Assembly: GCA_029959195.1 (NCBI GenBank)
Contig: CP114119.1
Coordinates: 1,736,001 to 1,800,000, forward strand
DNA length: 64,000 nucleotides
Reading direction: 5' to 3'
Origin: Dictyophora rubrovolvata
Lineage: Eukaryota; Basidiomycota; Agaricomycetes; Phallales; Phallaceae
Under the pieces are notes generated by a model. It was given only the letters and a program-made list of their open reading frames with translations. It was not told the origin of the DNA and ran no database searches. Below, in pieces: positions 22,182 to 36,878 of the stretch. Every line of letters begins with the position of its first letter. Positions within the stretch are counted from its first letter, which is position 1. Both the position numbers and the translations under genes were made by a program.

Positions 22182-23863
22182 ATGACTACAGCTGCCACTG
22201 AACGCTCCCTTCCTTTACATTCAAGCCCGAAACATGTGTCCGTTTCCCCATCACGGAGACAGCTGAAAATTATCGTCTTTATTCTTATTTTTTTGACTCT
22301 CATTATCTTCGTATCATCCCATTTTCACCCAATCTATGTTGAGAAAATACCACTCCCGTCCTCACGTTTGTCAATACCTTCGCCGCCCGTAGGCAACGTT
22401 TCAGACGTGTATACTCCAGATCCGTCGCACCCTCTTTCGTCGCTAGGGCCTGAAGCAGATCAAGTATACAAATTAGGTTCGCTTTCTCCAACATTTTATC
22501 GTGAATCTCTTGAGACTTTCATTGGCGAAACCTTTCCACTTCGATTCCACTCTCAACTGAAGCTCCAACTAAATCAATACCTTGATGATTCGTCGACAAC
22601 TCTGCCGAAAATTCCCAAAATAATTTGGCAGACCTATGATATTTATCCAGAAACCTTCGAAGTTCGTAGTTGGCAAAGCGAGAATCCGGGTTACGACTAT
22701 CGCTTCATGAAAGACGACGACGTCGAAGATTGGATCAAACATAATTTCAAAGGCAGTCGCATCGAGAAATTGTGGAACATGCTTCCCCATTTCATTTTGG
22801 CAAGTTTTCTTATTTATTGTATTCTTTTCCTCTCGCTTATGTGAATTTGCTCCATTAATTCAGAAAACCGACCTCCTCCGTTACCTTCTACTTTACATCG
22901 AGGGGGGTATATATTCTGACGTGGACACTATATGCTTGAAACCAATCGATATGTGGGGTCTGTTTCCGGACATTAGAGGCCAAATGAGAGGGGGCGACTC
23001 CCCAGCAGCTATATTAGGAGTCGAAGCCGACGTGTAAGCCACAGGATTCAAGTGATGTGGGTGACATTCTATTAATGTCCGAAATATTTTTAGCGGAGAA
23101 CGTCGAGATTGGCATGATGTGAGAATACCTTTCGAATTTTGATGTTTTTTTTTTCAATCCATTAAACTCAGTGGTGGTCCCGTCCGGTTCAGCTCGTTCA
23201 ATGGACCTTGGCTTTTAGTCCTGGTGAGACGCTTCGTTCTTCTTAACTAAAGTTGCTCTATCATCTACTAACTATGAGATATAAATAGGGCATCCAATCT
23301 TACTAGATGCCATAGAAAGAATTTATAGAAGAACAATAGAACTTGAACACACCTTTAACGGGCCGTTAAAAAGTTTTCCTGAGAAGGAAGTCTCGCCGTT
23401 GGTTTTGGAGTGGACTGGTTCGTATTGTGGTAACCAAACAGTTAATGCTGTTGACTAATATTATTTGTCAGGCCCAGCCGTTTTTACAGACTCAGCACTT
23501 CGGTGAGAAGCCTCCTATATGCATAAGAGAAGCAACGAATTGATTCTGAATTAAGCTTTCTCAAAATTGAAGATGACCTTCAATGGATTGATCTGCGTAA
23601 ATTAGGGAAGCCGTTACGCGTGGGAGCTATAACAATACTACCCGTAACAGGTCAGTAAAAGATGTTTTCTCGAGCTGTGTAATCATCCTTCAACTATCCA
23701 GGTTTTTCACCCGGGGTCGGGAATTTCGGTGCGGGATCACCAAACGATCGGCAAGCTATGGTCAGTTTCCTAAAAATGATTTTAGACCTTAAGTATGGTC
23801 TAAAAATGAAAACAGGTACAACATAACTTCAAGGGAAGCTGGAAACCAAAAGGATCGAATTAA
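22182..23863 (+). CDS. Glycosyltransferase family 32 protein (Och1-like), type II membrane protein
   Basis: Nine exons are inferred (22182-22799, 22864-23033, 23094-23118, 23172-23223, 23289-23417, 23472-23502, 23556-23650, 23702-23760, 23816-23863), about 408 aa. A short basic cytosolic tail is followed by one membrane anchor (LKIIVFILIFLTLIIFVSS), which suggests the Golgi. The catalytic domain shows IPKIIWQTYD, the Asn/Pro-Asp stretch NPGYDYRFMKDDD, the adjacent LLRYLLLYIEGGIYSDVDT with its DxD metal site, and the C-terminal VQHNFKGSWK. These fit Och1/Sur1-type alpha-mannosyl- or related transferases; the sugar and acceptor are unknown. The first intron has a GC donor (GCAAGT) that is needed to keep phase. 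The start could also be Met-22071. Confidence 0.88.
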
Positions 23864-24215
23864 CTGTTTTCGGCGGTGCAGAAAGATTCTCTCTTATTTA
23901 TCTATATTTCATATCACAATAATGTCAAGAACCACACAACTGTATTGTGAATAGACATGCACGGACTTTTCAATAGCTCAAAGCACTAAATCAGAACGCT
24001 GCCAATTTGCGCCGCCAACCTAAACAAAGTCTTATGGCACAACATTCACTCGGCCATTCATGGTCACCAAAACTGCTATTAAGTTTCGTAGAGCACCTAC
24101 ACGATACTCGGGATGGAATTTATTTGACCTTGCATTCAGATAGTGATTTCCAGGAAACTCATTGTCTGGATACAAATAACTGCCAATATACACGGAAAAG
24201 GTAATAACCAATGCC
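23864..24215. other. Convergent 3' intergenic region
   Basis: Between the stops of the GT32 (+) and CSN6 (-) genes. No gene seen; presumably 3' UTRs and terminators. Confidence 0.6.
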
Positions 24216-25594
24216 TCAGCGGTTTCGATCCCATTCAGCAAATGATGTACCAAAACCACCTCGTCCTCTACGTCTACTAGAAATATGGCCCAGCGTTTCC
24301 CTCGGTGAAGAGGACATTAATAGGTGCTTGTCAACCAACTAAACGGAAGAGAGCGTTGTTAGCACGGGTATTATCTCGCGTGGAAGACTTACATCATTGA
24401 GTATATTAGTGGATTTTGTCAAAGAGGCAAGATAGGCAACTATCTGGACATCGGAGTATTCCTGATAGTATATAGTCAACGAAGTGGCATCAAAAAATAT
24501 ATGGGAGGGACGTACGGTATCAAACTCTTCTCTGAATTCTGGCGCATCTGAAGCCGGGAGTGAGGTGAGTAATGCAGAAAGGGAGCGGAATGCCGTGTGA
24601 TCTACACTAGCCGTGCCTAAAAAGCCTGAGGAACTGGTCATCAATGAAGGTGATGTAAAGGCACCTGATATAGCCAACGATACGTAATTAACTAAAATCT
24701 GGATACGGTCATGGAGCATCTTTATAGCGGCTCTTTGAGTTTGTAAGTTTGATAGAACTAATAAATAACACCGTCAGATGTTTCAAACAGCGGGGAGTTT
24801 GGCTGTCTTACGTGTACTTCCACCTTCACCGCCTCGAGCCGTCCAATCAACTGCTATGCGTTCTGCTTCACCTGTTTCGATAATATATGATGCTTCAACA
24901 AAGACAGAACGGGATTTGCGATCTCTGATTTCGACTGTTGGTTCATATGCTTTGAAGGGTAAGGCAGGCGATTCTTTTGCATCTGCGGTGCGTGGTTGTA
25001 ATAGTAGCAAAATCGGTGTGGCGGTAAAATTCGACAACTGGATGAAAAATTAGCTGATTACCACACTAGATAAAGACCATTTTACCTGCTCGTGAAGGGC
25101 AGTGTGTAGACTGGTTGGGCTAGTCGCTACACTATACCAACCGATCAATTCTAATGAGGGAAAAACTTGCTTATCTAGAGAATGTATAGGTAAGATACCT
25201 CATATACTCTGAGTAAAGCTTACATTGTTGCGTCCGGGATACTAAGAAGGCATCGTCCACTGTCGGAATTTGAGTTGTTTCATCTGCGGCAAGATCGAAA
25301 CTATTGACTATTTCAACTTCACGGCCATTTTGCGTCCCCAGTAATGCGCCAATGACTAGTATAGGACTTGTTGTTAGCGAAAATGTTCATGAATTGGTTT
25401 GAAACTTACCAAAAGGATTGTTGGTGTTACTCTGTAGCTTCTTTCGAGTGAGATGCTCTGAGATGTTTAGGATGGGAAGAGGATGGCTGTTCAAACATTA
25501 ATTCAGAGCTATTGTTCGGAAAAGCGGCTACTGACAGCGATAGAGATAAAGTTGAAGTTGTAGAAGATGGCAATACAATTGGTTCCCCCGACAT
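24216..25594 (-). CDS. CSN6: COP9 signalosome subunit 6 (CSN6), MPN domain
   Basis: Eight exons rebuilt by phase; the first is 25594-25536, the second 25486-25410 and the last 24338-24216. The protein has an MPN domain with LHPLPILNISEHLTRKK, then VIGALLGTQNGREVEIVNSF, FPSLELIGWYSVATSPTSLH and TPILLLLQP. The C-terminal half has KMLHDRIQILVNYVS and the joined EFDTEYSDVQIVAYLASLTK. As in known CSN6, the JAMM metal-binding residues are not conserved, so this is the inactive partner of CSN5 in the deneddylase complex. The tail ends in an Arg/Gly-rich RRRGRGGFG. Divergent from MCM5 with 126 bp between the start codons. Confidence 0.93.
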
Positions 25595-25720
25595 ATTCGT
25601 CAGCGAAAGTGGCCCAAGTCAGTGGGCGCTTGTGAGTGTAACGGTGAACCTGTGAAACGCGTCCACAGGTGCCTACGCGTTTGTATTTTTACCCACTCCC
25701 ACTTTCTGTGATACCCTCAC

Positions 25721-28670
<2,950 letters not shown>

Positions 28671-28885
28671 ATGTGATAGGTGTATTAGTGTTGTTAGCAT
28701 ATGATATTTATTGTACACTATCGAATGTAAAGCTACGCTAGGTAACTTGCAATCCAACTTGAAGTATTACGAAATGTGCTTAGGTAATCAGAGTTCCATT
28801 CCAGTTGCCAAAGCTTTCTCCGTCATATTACTCATTCAGCTCCATATTGTTCTCAATAATTGAATCTGCATTAATTGGAATTTTG

Positions 28886-30029
28886 ATGGCCTATCTTCCT
28901 GATCCATCGATCAAGTTGGAGCCTTTTCTTCTGATATCGAAGTCGGCGAGAGGAGCGGCCGCCGCAAAACTCATTCAGGATGCTACAGCTGCACCAGGGG
29001 TTCTCGTTTTCCGTGAGCTTATGGAAGTTCCAAGTATAAGAGAGGTATTTCGTATTTTGTTGATGCCGTACAATCAGGTTTTTTATGTTTGATCAGCTTG
29101 AGTCAAATCCCCAATACATATCGTCATTCCGGTTGTTGGAATTGTTTTCATACAGGACATATGAAGACTATAAACGTGTGGTTAATTCTTATCAACTCGA
29201 GTTTCCAAGTTTTAATATTTTTCCACCTTAGAAAACAAAGACGTCTATCCGCCCCTTGGTTCGGGTCAATTAAACAAATTAAGACATCTGTCATTAGCAA
29301 CGTATGCCATGTCGAAACGAGTACAGCCAAATTTCCGGCCTTTTGAAAGATAAATATGCTCAGTCTTCCGTCGTTTTCAGATTCTCCCATACGCCCTTCT
29401 CCAGTCGGCGCTGGACCTCGGTTCAATCCGAGAGTTAGAGGACGTAATAATAGATGCGATATACGCGGATGTCATTCGAGGAAAGCTTGATCAACAAAAA
29501 CAAGAGTTTCAAGTTGAATGGGTGATGGGACGAGATCTTGCACCTGGTGCAATGGAATCAATATTGGAGGGTCTGCGGGAATGGCGAGTTCAATTTCAAC
29601 ACCTTTGCAATCATGTCCCACTTATCATCACATTGACTTGTAGGTCAAATACAACATCCACCCTTCTCGCTAGGTTAGACCATGCCATAGCATCAGTCCA
29701 ATCTTCGCAGGCGGCTGAGTCATTGGTCTTGGAAAATCATAACGTCTTGCAGCAAAAAGTACTGGCGGAAGTAATGCAAAGCGCAAAGTCGGGACGTCCA
29801 AACAATGGTGCGGGAGGGCCGGCTCCTGGTGGTTTGAAAAAAGGTAGCGCTGTCACTTCCGGAGCAAATGTAATGGAAGAGGACAAAATGGATGTTGACG
29901 AAAATGTCACAGAGGGAAAGAAGAAGAAGTGGGTTTGATTTTCCTTCTTTCGTCAAATGTTATTTACTCACAGCTGCTTTTAGAACTAGTCAGGAAGCGA
30001 AAAATCTCAGGAAGCGGAGTCGATTTTAG
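28886..30029 (+). CDS. CSN7: COP9 signalosome subunit 7 (CSN7), PCI domain
   Basis: Starts at Met-28886 (MAYLPDPSIKLEPFLLISKS); the first exon is 28886-29044 and further exons join in phase. CSN7 landmarks are KSARGAAAAKLIQDAT, FRELMEVPSI, LNKLRHLSLATYA, ILPYALLQSALDLGSIRELE, VIIDAIYADVIRGKLDQ and FQVEWVMGRDLAPG, the PCI winged-helix end. The C-terminus has an acidic then Lys-rich tail (KKKTSQEAKNLRKRSRF). CSN7 scaffolds the signalosome that removes NEDD8 from cullins. The intron at 29584-29643 has a GC donor (GCGAGT): only this junction gives EW followed by SNTTSTLLARLDHA in frame. Confidence 0.92.
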
Positions 30030-30232
30030 CTTCAAATATGTTTCGTCGTTTTGCTCTCACATGCTGCATTAAACATCGTGTACTATTTTACTTTACTTCA
30101 CACTCCTATTTACGTCATATTATGTATGTGATAACCCTCCAAACCGTTTGCGGTTGGCATGAATGACATAATGCGAGGTATCGTCATTGTGATTGCCTGG
30201 AAATAACCTGAAAGCCGAAGCTTTGTTGAATT

Positions 30233-32282
30233 TTAAAGTTTTTTCACTTTCATATCTCCTCTCTTGGTCATAGCCTTAGCAACTTGTTTCCGCTCCTTAG
30301 AGAATATCTCTTGATTTGCTTTTTTATCCAGTCTTCGTGCCTACATAGACAACTGTCAGTAAATGGGGAATTAAAAAATTTAAATCATACCTGTCGCTCC
30401 TTTTTAACGGCTAGCTTTCTCGCCTTTTTCTCATCTTTAGATTCATTCCTTGATCGTGTTATTGTCGTTCGATCCGCTAGAAAAGAAGCACGATCAATCA
30501 AAATAAAGGGCTAGTTTGTCGATACTTGCGTTGTTCGGTAGCATCGCTGTCTTCATTATCCTCCCCCTCTTCCAGATCTTCCAATGGTGGTTTGTCCTGA
30601 TGAGATACAACAACAGGCAAACCCGTTTTGGGGTTCAATCTAATTTGTGGTGTGGGCTTTGTGTTTCTGACACGAATTAATCGCGGATGGTTTTCAAGAT
30701 TACTGTATGTGGCTGATGAAAATCAAAGTGGCATGACACATCATGGTCATAGAGGAAGGGACAGGGGAGGATGCATACATAAAATAGTCTCACAATCCCA
30801 TCGTTCTTTCTCCTCGTCTATATCAGTAGGCATAAGTATGTTGTCATCGCCGTCATCCACAGTATCGTCATTTTCATTTCCGTCTCCTGCAATCCGTACT
30901 TGCCCTAACGCACGACGGATAGTGTCGAGTTTGTCGACACCGGTAGAACCTTGTAAGACAGGACGCATGCGACCCCCAACTAGCTCGTAATTGTTGAGAA
31001 AATCATCCATGACAGCCTCAAAGTCATCTCGGGCTGCTATAAGGTCCGGTGCTTCATCCGGATCCGAGTCTATCAGGTCGTCTGGGTCCGATGGTATATC
31101 GTCGTCGTCATATGTTTTATCAAACTATAAATAGATAGATTAGTATGAAATTTCATATTGGGGAGGAAATAAAAGTATAGAAAATTACCTGTTCAAACCG
31201 CTCGTCTAGTAATGTTAAGCCAGCATTTCGATGTACTGCCGAACTTGTCATACTGAAACCAGATGAAGCGGTGGCAGCACCACGTCGACGTCGTTTTCCG
31301 CCTATGACTACAGGCAAGTTTCCTAGTGTATCGACTGACTCGGCCTGTGATCTTGCGTCTGTATCCTGTATGCCAGAACCGCTGTTGCTGTCTTCGTCAT
31401 CATCAGAGGCTTTCAGCTTTTGCTGCTTTTTGAATTTTACAAATTCAGCTTCCCAAGGTTCTTCGTCTTCGTTAGGATTTTCGGTATTACCTTCTTCACC
31501 CTCATGAAATTCGAAGTCATCATCACCATCCTCGCGCTCTCCGCCGTCGACCAGCTCTCCAAAGAAGTCGTCATCGAGGTTATCGTCAACAAACGCATCT
31601 TCATCAAGGGCCTCTAGTGCTTGTCGTAGATGCGGGTTCAAATCAGGGTTGAATCTAGCAATATCATCAGGTATATCTCGTTGTGCATCTAGTGCTTTTA
31701 AGCCGTCTAGTTCTTTTGTCGGAGGTAAAACGTCCGGTGGAAGCTTCAGTTCGAATGGTCCGGATTTAGCATTGTTGCTTTCAGAAGTGGGGATGGAAGC
31801 CGGGATTAGAATGGTTTCTATTCCGTCTTCCTTCAAGGTGGTGTCTCGTAAATGTTGCATGTAGTCATATTCGGTATCATCGAAAAAGATGCCATGTTCT
31901 GCTGCTTCTCCTATGTTGTGTCTTTCCTTATCTGTGTTTGGAACACAAGACTCTATATCCACTAGCGATTTACCCTGAGCATTGCGGTAGAAATAAAAGC
32001 AGAAAAGAAGAGTATTTGGCCAATAACAGAGTTGAGCGAGGGCAGCGAGGGAAGACGGGAAAGTTAGACATATGAAGGAATAAGCACATCTGATATATAT
32101 ATATATATATATGTATGTATTAGTGTACTGACCTTTTTGATATCGTTCTCTCTTCTAAAGGGTTTGAGAACATGTAGACTGGCCTCAGAATCATGTATGA
32201 GGGGATCACGCTGGGAACGATGTACCAGCTGGAAATGCTGGGCTTCAGGACGACGAAAAACCGATTTTTGCTTTGGAGGCAT
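30233..32282 (-). CDS. LTV1: LTV1-like 40S ribosome biogenesis / export factor
   Basis: The first exon 32282-32133 encodes MPPKQKSVFRRPEAQHFQLVHRSQRDPL, the LTV1 start. Later exons carry GIFFDDTEYDYMQHLRD, LDEDAFVDDNLDDDFF, long acidic runs, FSMTSSAVHRNAGLTLLDERFEQ, DDFLNNYELVGGRM, RNTKPTPQIRLNPKTGLP and the basic end RRLDKKANQEIFSKERKQV. LTV1 is a conserved 40S assembly and nuclear export factor acting with Enp1 and Rps3. About eight exons are implied; the interior junctions are approximate. The first intron contains an (AT)n run at about 32093-32112. Confidence 0.93.
32093..32112 (+). repeat. (AT)n microsatellite in LTV1 intron 1
   Basis: About ten AT units in the first LTV1 intron. Confidence 0.9.
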
Positions 32283-34076
32283 TTGGGTATAGCTTCAAGA
32301 ACAAAGTTTGTTAATTTTAGAAGGACCTAGAAAAAACCTATGAAATCAAATGTTCGACTTGGGTGTGACAGCATAACCCAGCACAATTATGTAACTCATT
32401 CAATATACTCAAGGCTTCAAAATTATGAACATTGATATCGAACGTTCAACGTTCAACGTTCAGCGTCGAATAACTTACGAGATTGCCTTATGTTTTTATC
32501 TTTGTTTCACACTACCGTCCTGTCTAAGTTCATGCCAGTGGGGTCGTACGGGTTTCTGCTTATCACTACTTCGTGTCCTCAGCGCGCAGTCCACGCAGTC
32601 TACCGTCGCATTTTTTCTTTGGGATGACATGCCCCTTCAGACTCACAGGGAATTATGACACATACGATGTAGGGTCTTTTATATTCCCCGCGTCTGAGCA
32701 TCGACTTTTGTCGACGGCTATTACACCGGTATCATTATAATAAAAGTGCACAGCAGTTTTAGGTGTGTTCTATTCGGTACCGTCTATAACGGTTGATGGT
32801 TAATTGAAAGATCTACCAGGAAGTGCTTCTTGAATGATGTGCGGTTGTGCGTATACATATGGGTTTGCGCAGCCATGTACGATCAAATGACCTTCAGTCG
32901 CCACAAAGTCTATCTACCGGCCCGCAATAGTACTCAGTCGAAGACGGTAATTCGGGGCTGCTCAGGTACTGGCGCAATGAATCAACAATATTTCGAGCGC
33001 AATTCTACCGATACCGTGCGCAGTGACTTAGGCAGGGGCTTCCAGGCCCTTGTAACTAGAGTAGCGGTCTATCACCGGGGATGATCAGAATATAGGCTGG
33101 CATGCTATGCACCGAAGTTAGGCACAGTCGAACAACGCAGCTGCGCTTGCTAGAAGCGGAAAAAGAAAGTCATGTAGCTCGCTGATGGAAAATGACAACA
33201 CCTCCGAGTCATACCAGAACATTGTACGCCGGATTCCCCTTTCGGCAATAGTGTCGTTCAAAGTTTTGAACCAGTCTTTCGGTTGCTCGGTTACAAGGGG
33301 GGATCCATTGAACCGGTTCCAATCTAGAAGTATAGAACCATGTACAACCATGCATCATCTTTCAATAGTAACGTAGGTTACTGAACATAGCGTTCATTCA
33401 CACGCAGTTCGTAACAAAAAAATAATTCAAGGCAATATTTCTAGCACTAATTTGCTCGTAGATGTTTTATCGCTCTTGTAAACAAAGAACATGATACACA
33501 CGTGTTGAATAAATAATATTTTCAGATTCACGGTATAGCCAAAAATTTTAGCGAGAGGAATAGGAGAAGGAAAGGAAAAGAAAGTTAACGATATATTCTC
33601 GAATAGGGGCATTGATATCTCAATTTAGCAGGTGATAAGTGAAAGAAAGAAAGGAATGTTTGAATTAAAAGAGACAAGCGCATAGTGCAAAAAAAAAAGA
33701 TATTATCGGAAGGACTGACAAATTCCAATGTCCGGCGGAAGGGCATATTTGAGGAAGACAATCGGAAAGTTCTGGCAGACGACCACACTCGCCACTGGGT
33801 TTGTGATTGCAAAAAAAGGTGAAACAGGAGGCAGCAACAATCACAAACGGGACGAAAGTATAGCACGGGGATTTCGGAGGGGAATCAGATCGATACTTGC
33901 AACGTAGATGTTGCGGCGACTACACAAGATAGAAGGAAATAATATTAGCTCAATCTTGATCCACGTTGCAACGAAACTGGTGAAAGCACTAACCCCAAGG
34001 GATGGTTTTCTTAAAAATACAACCAGTCCGAAATCCGAGAAAACAGCGAAACAGAACAGCCAGTGCTTTGGACTGT
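32283..34076. other. Gene-poor region upstream of LTV1
   Basis: About 1.8 kb without a recognised gene; the left part is the LTV1 promoter. A minus-strand frame at 33118-33351 (77 codons, starting MVVHGSILLDWNRF and containing RRTMFWYDSEVLSFSISEL) has protein-like composition but no family I recognise and no good flanking exon. Frames between 33427 and 34076 on the minus strand are Phe/Ser-rich and could be 3' UTR of the C2H2 gene. Confidence 0.45.
32441..32461 (+). repeat. Three tandem AACGTTC units
   Basis: Three perfect 7-bp units, each containing the palindrome AACGTT, lie about 160 bp upstream of the LTV1 start. They may be a transcription factor site cluster or chance. Confidence 0.6.
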
Positions 34077-35490
34077 TTATTTGACATCGCGGCAAGAGCA
34101 TGAGGCCTCCTTTCCAACCCAGCCTGCACCGCAAATGTCACACCATCCACGTGGACCTTGCGAGACACCAATGGTATTCATGTTATCATTTGAATCCTTG
34201 CCTTCAGAGCCGGAGGTAGAAGCAGAAACTGGCTCATCGCGATGAATAGAAACAAGGTGACGACCGAGGTCGTGCTTCCGACTGAAGGAGCGACCACATG
34301 AGCGATGAGGGCATGTATGAGGCTTCAATCTGTTAGGATCGTGAGTCTGCTGATGAGTTTTGAGATTATAAGCCCGGGCGAATGCTAGAAATGAATAGAA
34401 GATATCAGGCGGGGAGTGCGACGAAATGGGCAAAAGTGATTCTACCTCTGGGGCACGATTGGCATTTGTACTTCTTGCGGGGATCTCTTTGTTCAGCGGA
34501 ATCATGAGGTGGCGTGGAAGACGTGCTATTGGAATTAGACGGGCTTGGTGATATAGACGAATGAGGTTGCGGTTGCGGTTGCGATGGCGTTTGTGCTTGC
34601 TGCTGCTGTTGCTGAGGATGATGATTATGATGTGACTGCTGTTGTTGTAGGGTTTGGGACTGCTTGGGGTCGAATGAACGCAACATGGCTGGGAGTCTGA
34701 TAGCAGTGGTGGGAAGAAGATTGGTAGGTGAAATAGTGTTCTGAGCCGCAGGCAGGTGTTTGTAATTGTAGATCGCAGAGGGATAATAATCGGTTACTGC
34801 AGGCTGCGAATGCGCGCTAAAAGCTGCGGCGACCGCTGCGGAATTGAGACTATCATAAGAGCTGCGATGATGAGCGTCGGAAGTGGACATGAATGGGATA
34901 GAAAAAAGATTGTTGTTGTTATTTGCGTTTGGGGAAGAAGAGGGGCTAGAAGTGCTGTCGGGAGAATTAGAAGCGCCTGAAGAGGATACGTCAGGCTCTA
35001 AATTTGGAAGAAGACCGAGCACGCATTCTGGGTCCGTTTTAACAATATTGTTAGGGGTGTTGGACCTTGTAGAGTCGAGGGCGGCCGCAGCTATTAGCTG
35101 TGCCTTTGCCTCAGCGGCAGCAGCATCTACATCGACCGTGAATGTAGAAAAATCGATACCCAGGTCAGCTGAGTAATCGGTTGGGTTTGATTCATATTCG
35201 GAATAGTTGTATAAGGATTCTGAGTATGAATCGTATGTGGATTCTGACGACGCCGTAAGCGTAGAAGGGGGTCCGCAGCGAGGCGTTGCGTTTGTTGGGA
35301 GAAAAGCATAAGTGTCGGTTAAGTCAATGTTGAGCTGCTGAAGCTGTTCCTGATCCACTTGGGGAAGAGCAATAATTGAAGCTTCCAGATCCAAATCGAA
35401 CAAGTCCGGGTGGGGAGCGTGGACATCGCTGGGACTTGTTGGTGGGAATGAAAGCCAGTCCAAGGGAGAGGGTTTGAGTGTTGACGACAT
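34077..35490 (-). CDS. C2H2 zinc-finger transcription factor
   Basis: Two exons (35490-34446, 34384-34077) give 450 aa. The N-terminal 330 residues are disordered and rich in Ser, Asn, Gln and Pro, with Asp/Tyr/Ser acidic activation-like stretches and Gln and Asn runs. Two C2H2 fingers follow: CQSCPRAFARAYNLKTHQQTH (split by the single intron) and CPHRSCGRSFSRKHDLGRHLVSIH. A Cys-rich tail (CDICGAGW, CSC) ends the protein. The finger pair resembles fungal developmental or stress C2H2 regulators of the RFXxx/Crz1-like kind; the exact orthologue is not clear. Probably nuclear DNA-binding. The gene is divergent from the small membrane protein gene at 35944. Confidence 0.85.
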
Positions 35491-35943
35491 ATGAAAAAGC
35501 GATTTTTTACTGAGCTAGCTAGTTACGACTGTGCTTCACAAACTGTGTTAGAGGGCAATAAAAACAAGAAAACAGGAGAGAAAGAGACACACAACAGAAA
35601 GAAAGAGATGGTTGGGGAGGAGGTTAAAAGAAGCGGAGTGAAAAACGAATCTTGGGCGGCGTTGTTCCGGTGGGAGACGTTGTTATTTGCACTTGTTTGT
35701 CCCTGGCTGACTGCGCAAATGCCAAATACTCGGCGCCGAATCGGACAAGTGCTGTTTTGTGATTACGTATTCTGGGCGCTTCCAAAAGAATGCACGTCAA
35801 CGAACGGCACTCATGCTATTGTTCAATGTGGTCCATTGTTCATTGAAAGGATATTAAGACACATTATGCATTGCTAAATGCTCCAAAGCAACCATTATTT
35901 TTTCTCTCTGTTTCTCCTAAGTCTCTCATTTTATTTTTCTTCT
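35491..35943. other. Divergent promoter region
   Basis: Lies between the C2H2 factor start and a membrane protein gene start. A 128-codon plus frame (35491-35877) is Lys/Glu-rich then unstructured, and I take it as non-coding. A further in-frame Met at 35878 would give the next gene a hydrophobic N-terminus. Confidence 0.45.
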
Positions 35944-36634
35944 ATGCCTCATCCCCTCCAGGTCCACGTTACGAAACATGTGGTGACTCGTGTCGATTAT
36001 TCCAACGATGCTCCACCAAAATATACCAAAAGCTATGACTATGACTACATTAAGAATAACGTTTTTTCAAATTACCCAAAGACGCCCTCTGCACCGCTCC
36101 CTCAATGTACCACTTTCTCGGACAGTATCTCATCCAAATTAGACTCGGATGATTCAGGTTCAGACTCGGACGTAAAATCAGGCATTCTCGATCTCGATAT
36201 TCCATCAGGGCACACTATTATTTGTCATCCTACGGAGCCGGGCATTTATGCCATCGCCCGTCCTAATACTCTCGCTCGTTTATTATTTCTTTTTGGTTTC
36301 TGTAAGTGCAACCTCCTGCAGTCTCATAAAAATATACTTCATCTGTGTCCAGTATTCCCAGCTTTCTGGATCCTTGGCGCCATCATTCTTTTGATGCCCC
36401 TTCGCCCCACTCCGGACTGGGAAGTCGGCAAATCACCTATCCAGGTTGAATGGTCTTGTGAGGTCATTCGCCGGGTTGAACTAAAGTGAATGCCATTTAG
36501 ATGAATTTTGTCTTGTTTTAACGAACACCCTTCTTCCTTTTAGATGGGCACGTCGTTGTCTCTATGCACTCTTAATTGAATTGACAGTCATCGCTCTCCT
36601 ATCCGTTCTCCTCAAATCTCATTTTCACATTTGA
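35944..36634 (+). CDS. Putative two-span membrane protein of unknown function
   Basis: Not recognised. Two introns are inferred (donor at about 36303; second from the AAGTGAATG donor near 36486 to the TTTTAG acceptor near 36543). The product starts MPHPLQVHVTKHVVTRVDYS; a start at 35878 would add a signal-like MLQSNHYFFSLFLLSLSFYF. It has a Tyr/Asp-rich segment (YTKSYDYDYIKNN), a Ser/Asp acidic run, and two hydrophobic segments near the C-terminus: FPAFWILGAIILLMPL and CLYALLIELTVIALLSVLL. The short linker between them is PTPDWEVGKSP. The pattern looks like a small membrane-anchored protein found only in basidiomycetes; function cannot be told. Confidence 0.65.
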
Positions 36635-36878
36635 GAGAGCATGTGGAATTATACCCCCTGCTTATGTATCTTTAAGAAAATTTAACACCCTGTATTGACT
36701 AACAACTCCAAGTGACAAGTTTGTATGTTACGGAAGTATAATTGCATAATCCAAAAGACTTTCGATTAGAAAATAACTATAAGACACAATACCAGAATGC
36801 AGTGCGGTGTAGCAATGAATGAGATAACGATGTATGCAAAGCAAATGTCAGAAAACGAAAAATTTGTTTTTGGGTTGG

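Noticed and set aside
29405-29430. tRNA-like B-box (GGTTCAATCC)
   Set aside because: It lies in the CSN7 coding sequence and has no A-box or cloverleaf around it.
33300-33340. Second tRNA B-box-like sequence (GGTTCCAATC)
   Set aside because: No matching A-box or acceptor stem was found upstream.
35491-35877. A 128-codon plus frame starting right after the C2H2 gene start
   Set aside because: Lys/Glu-rich start and no conserved features; it lies in a divergent promoter.
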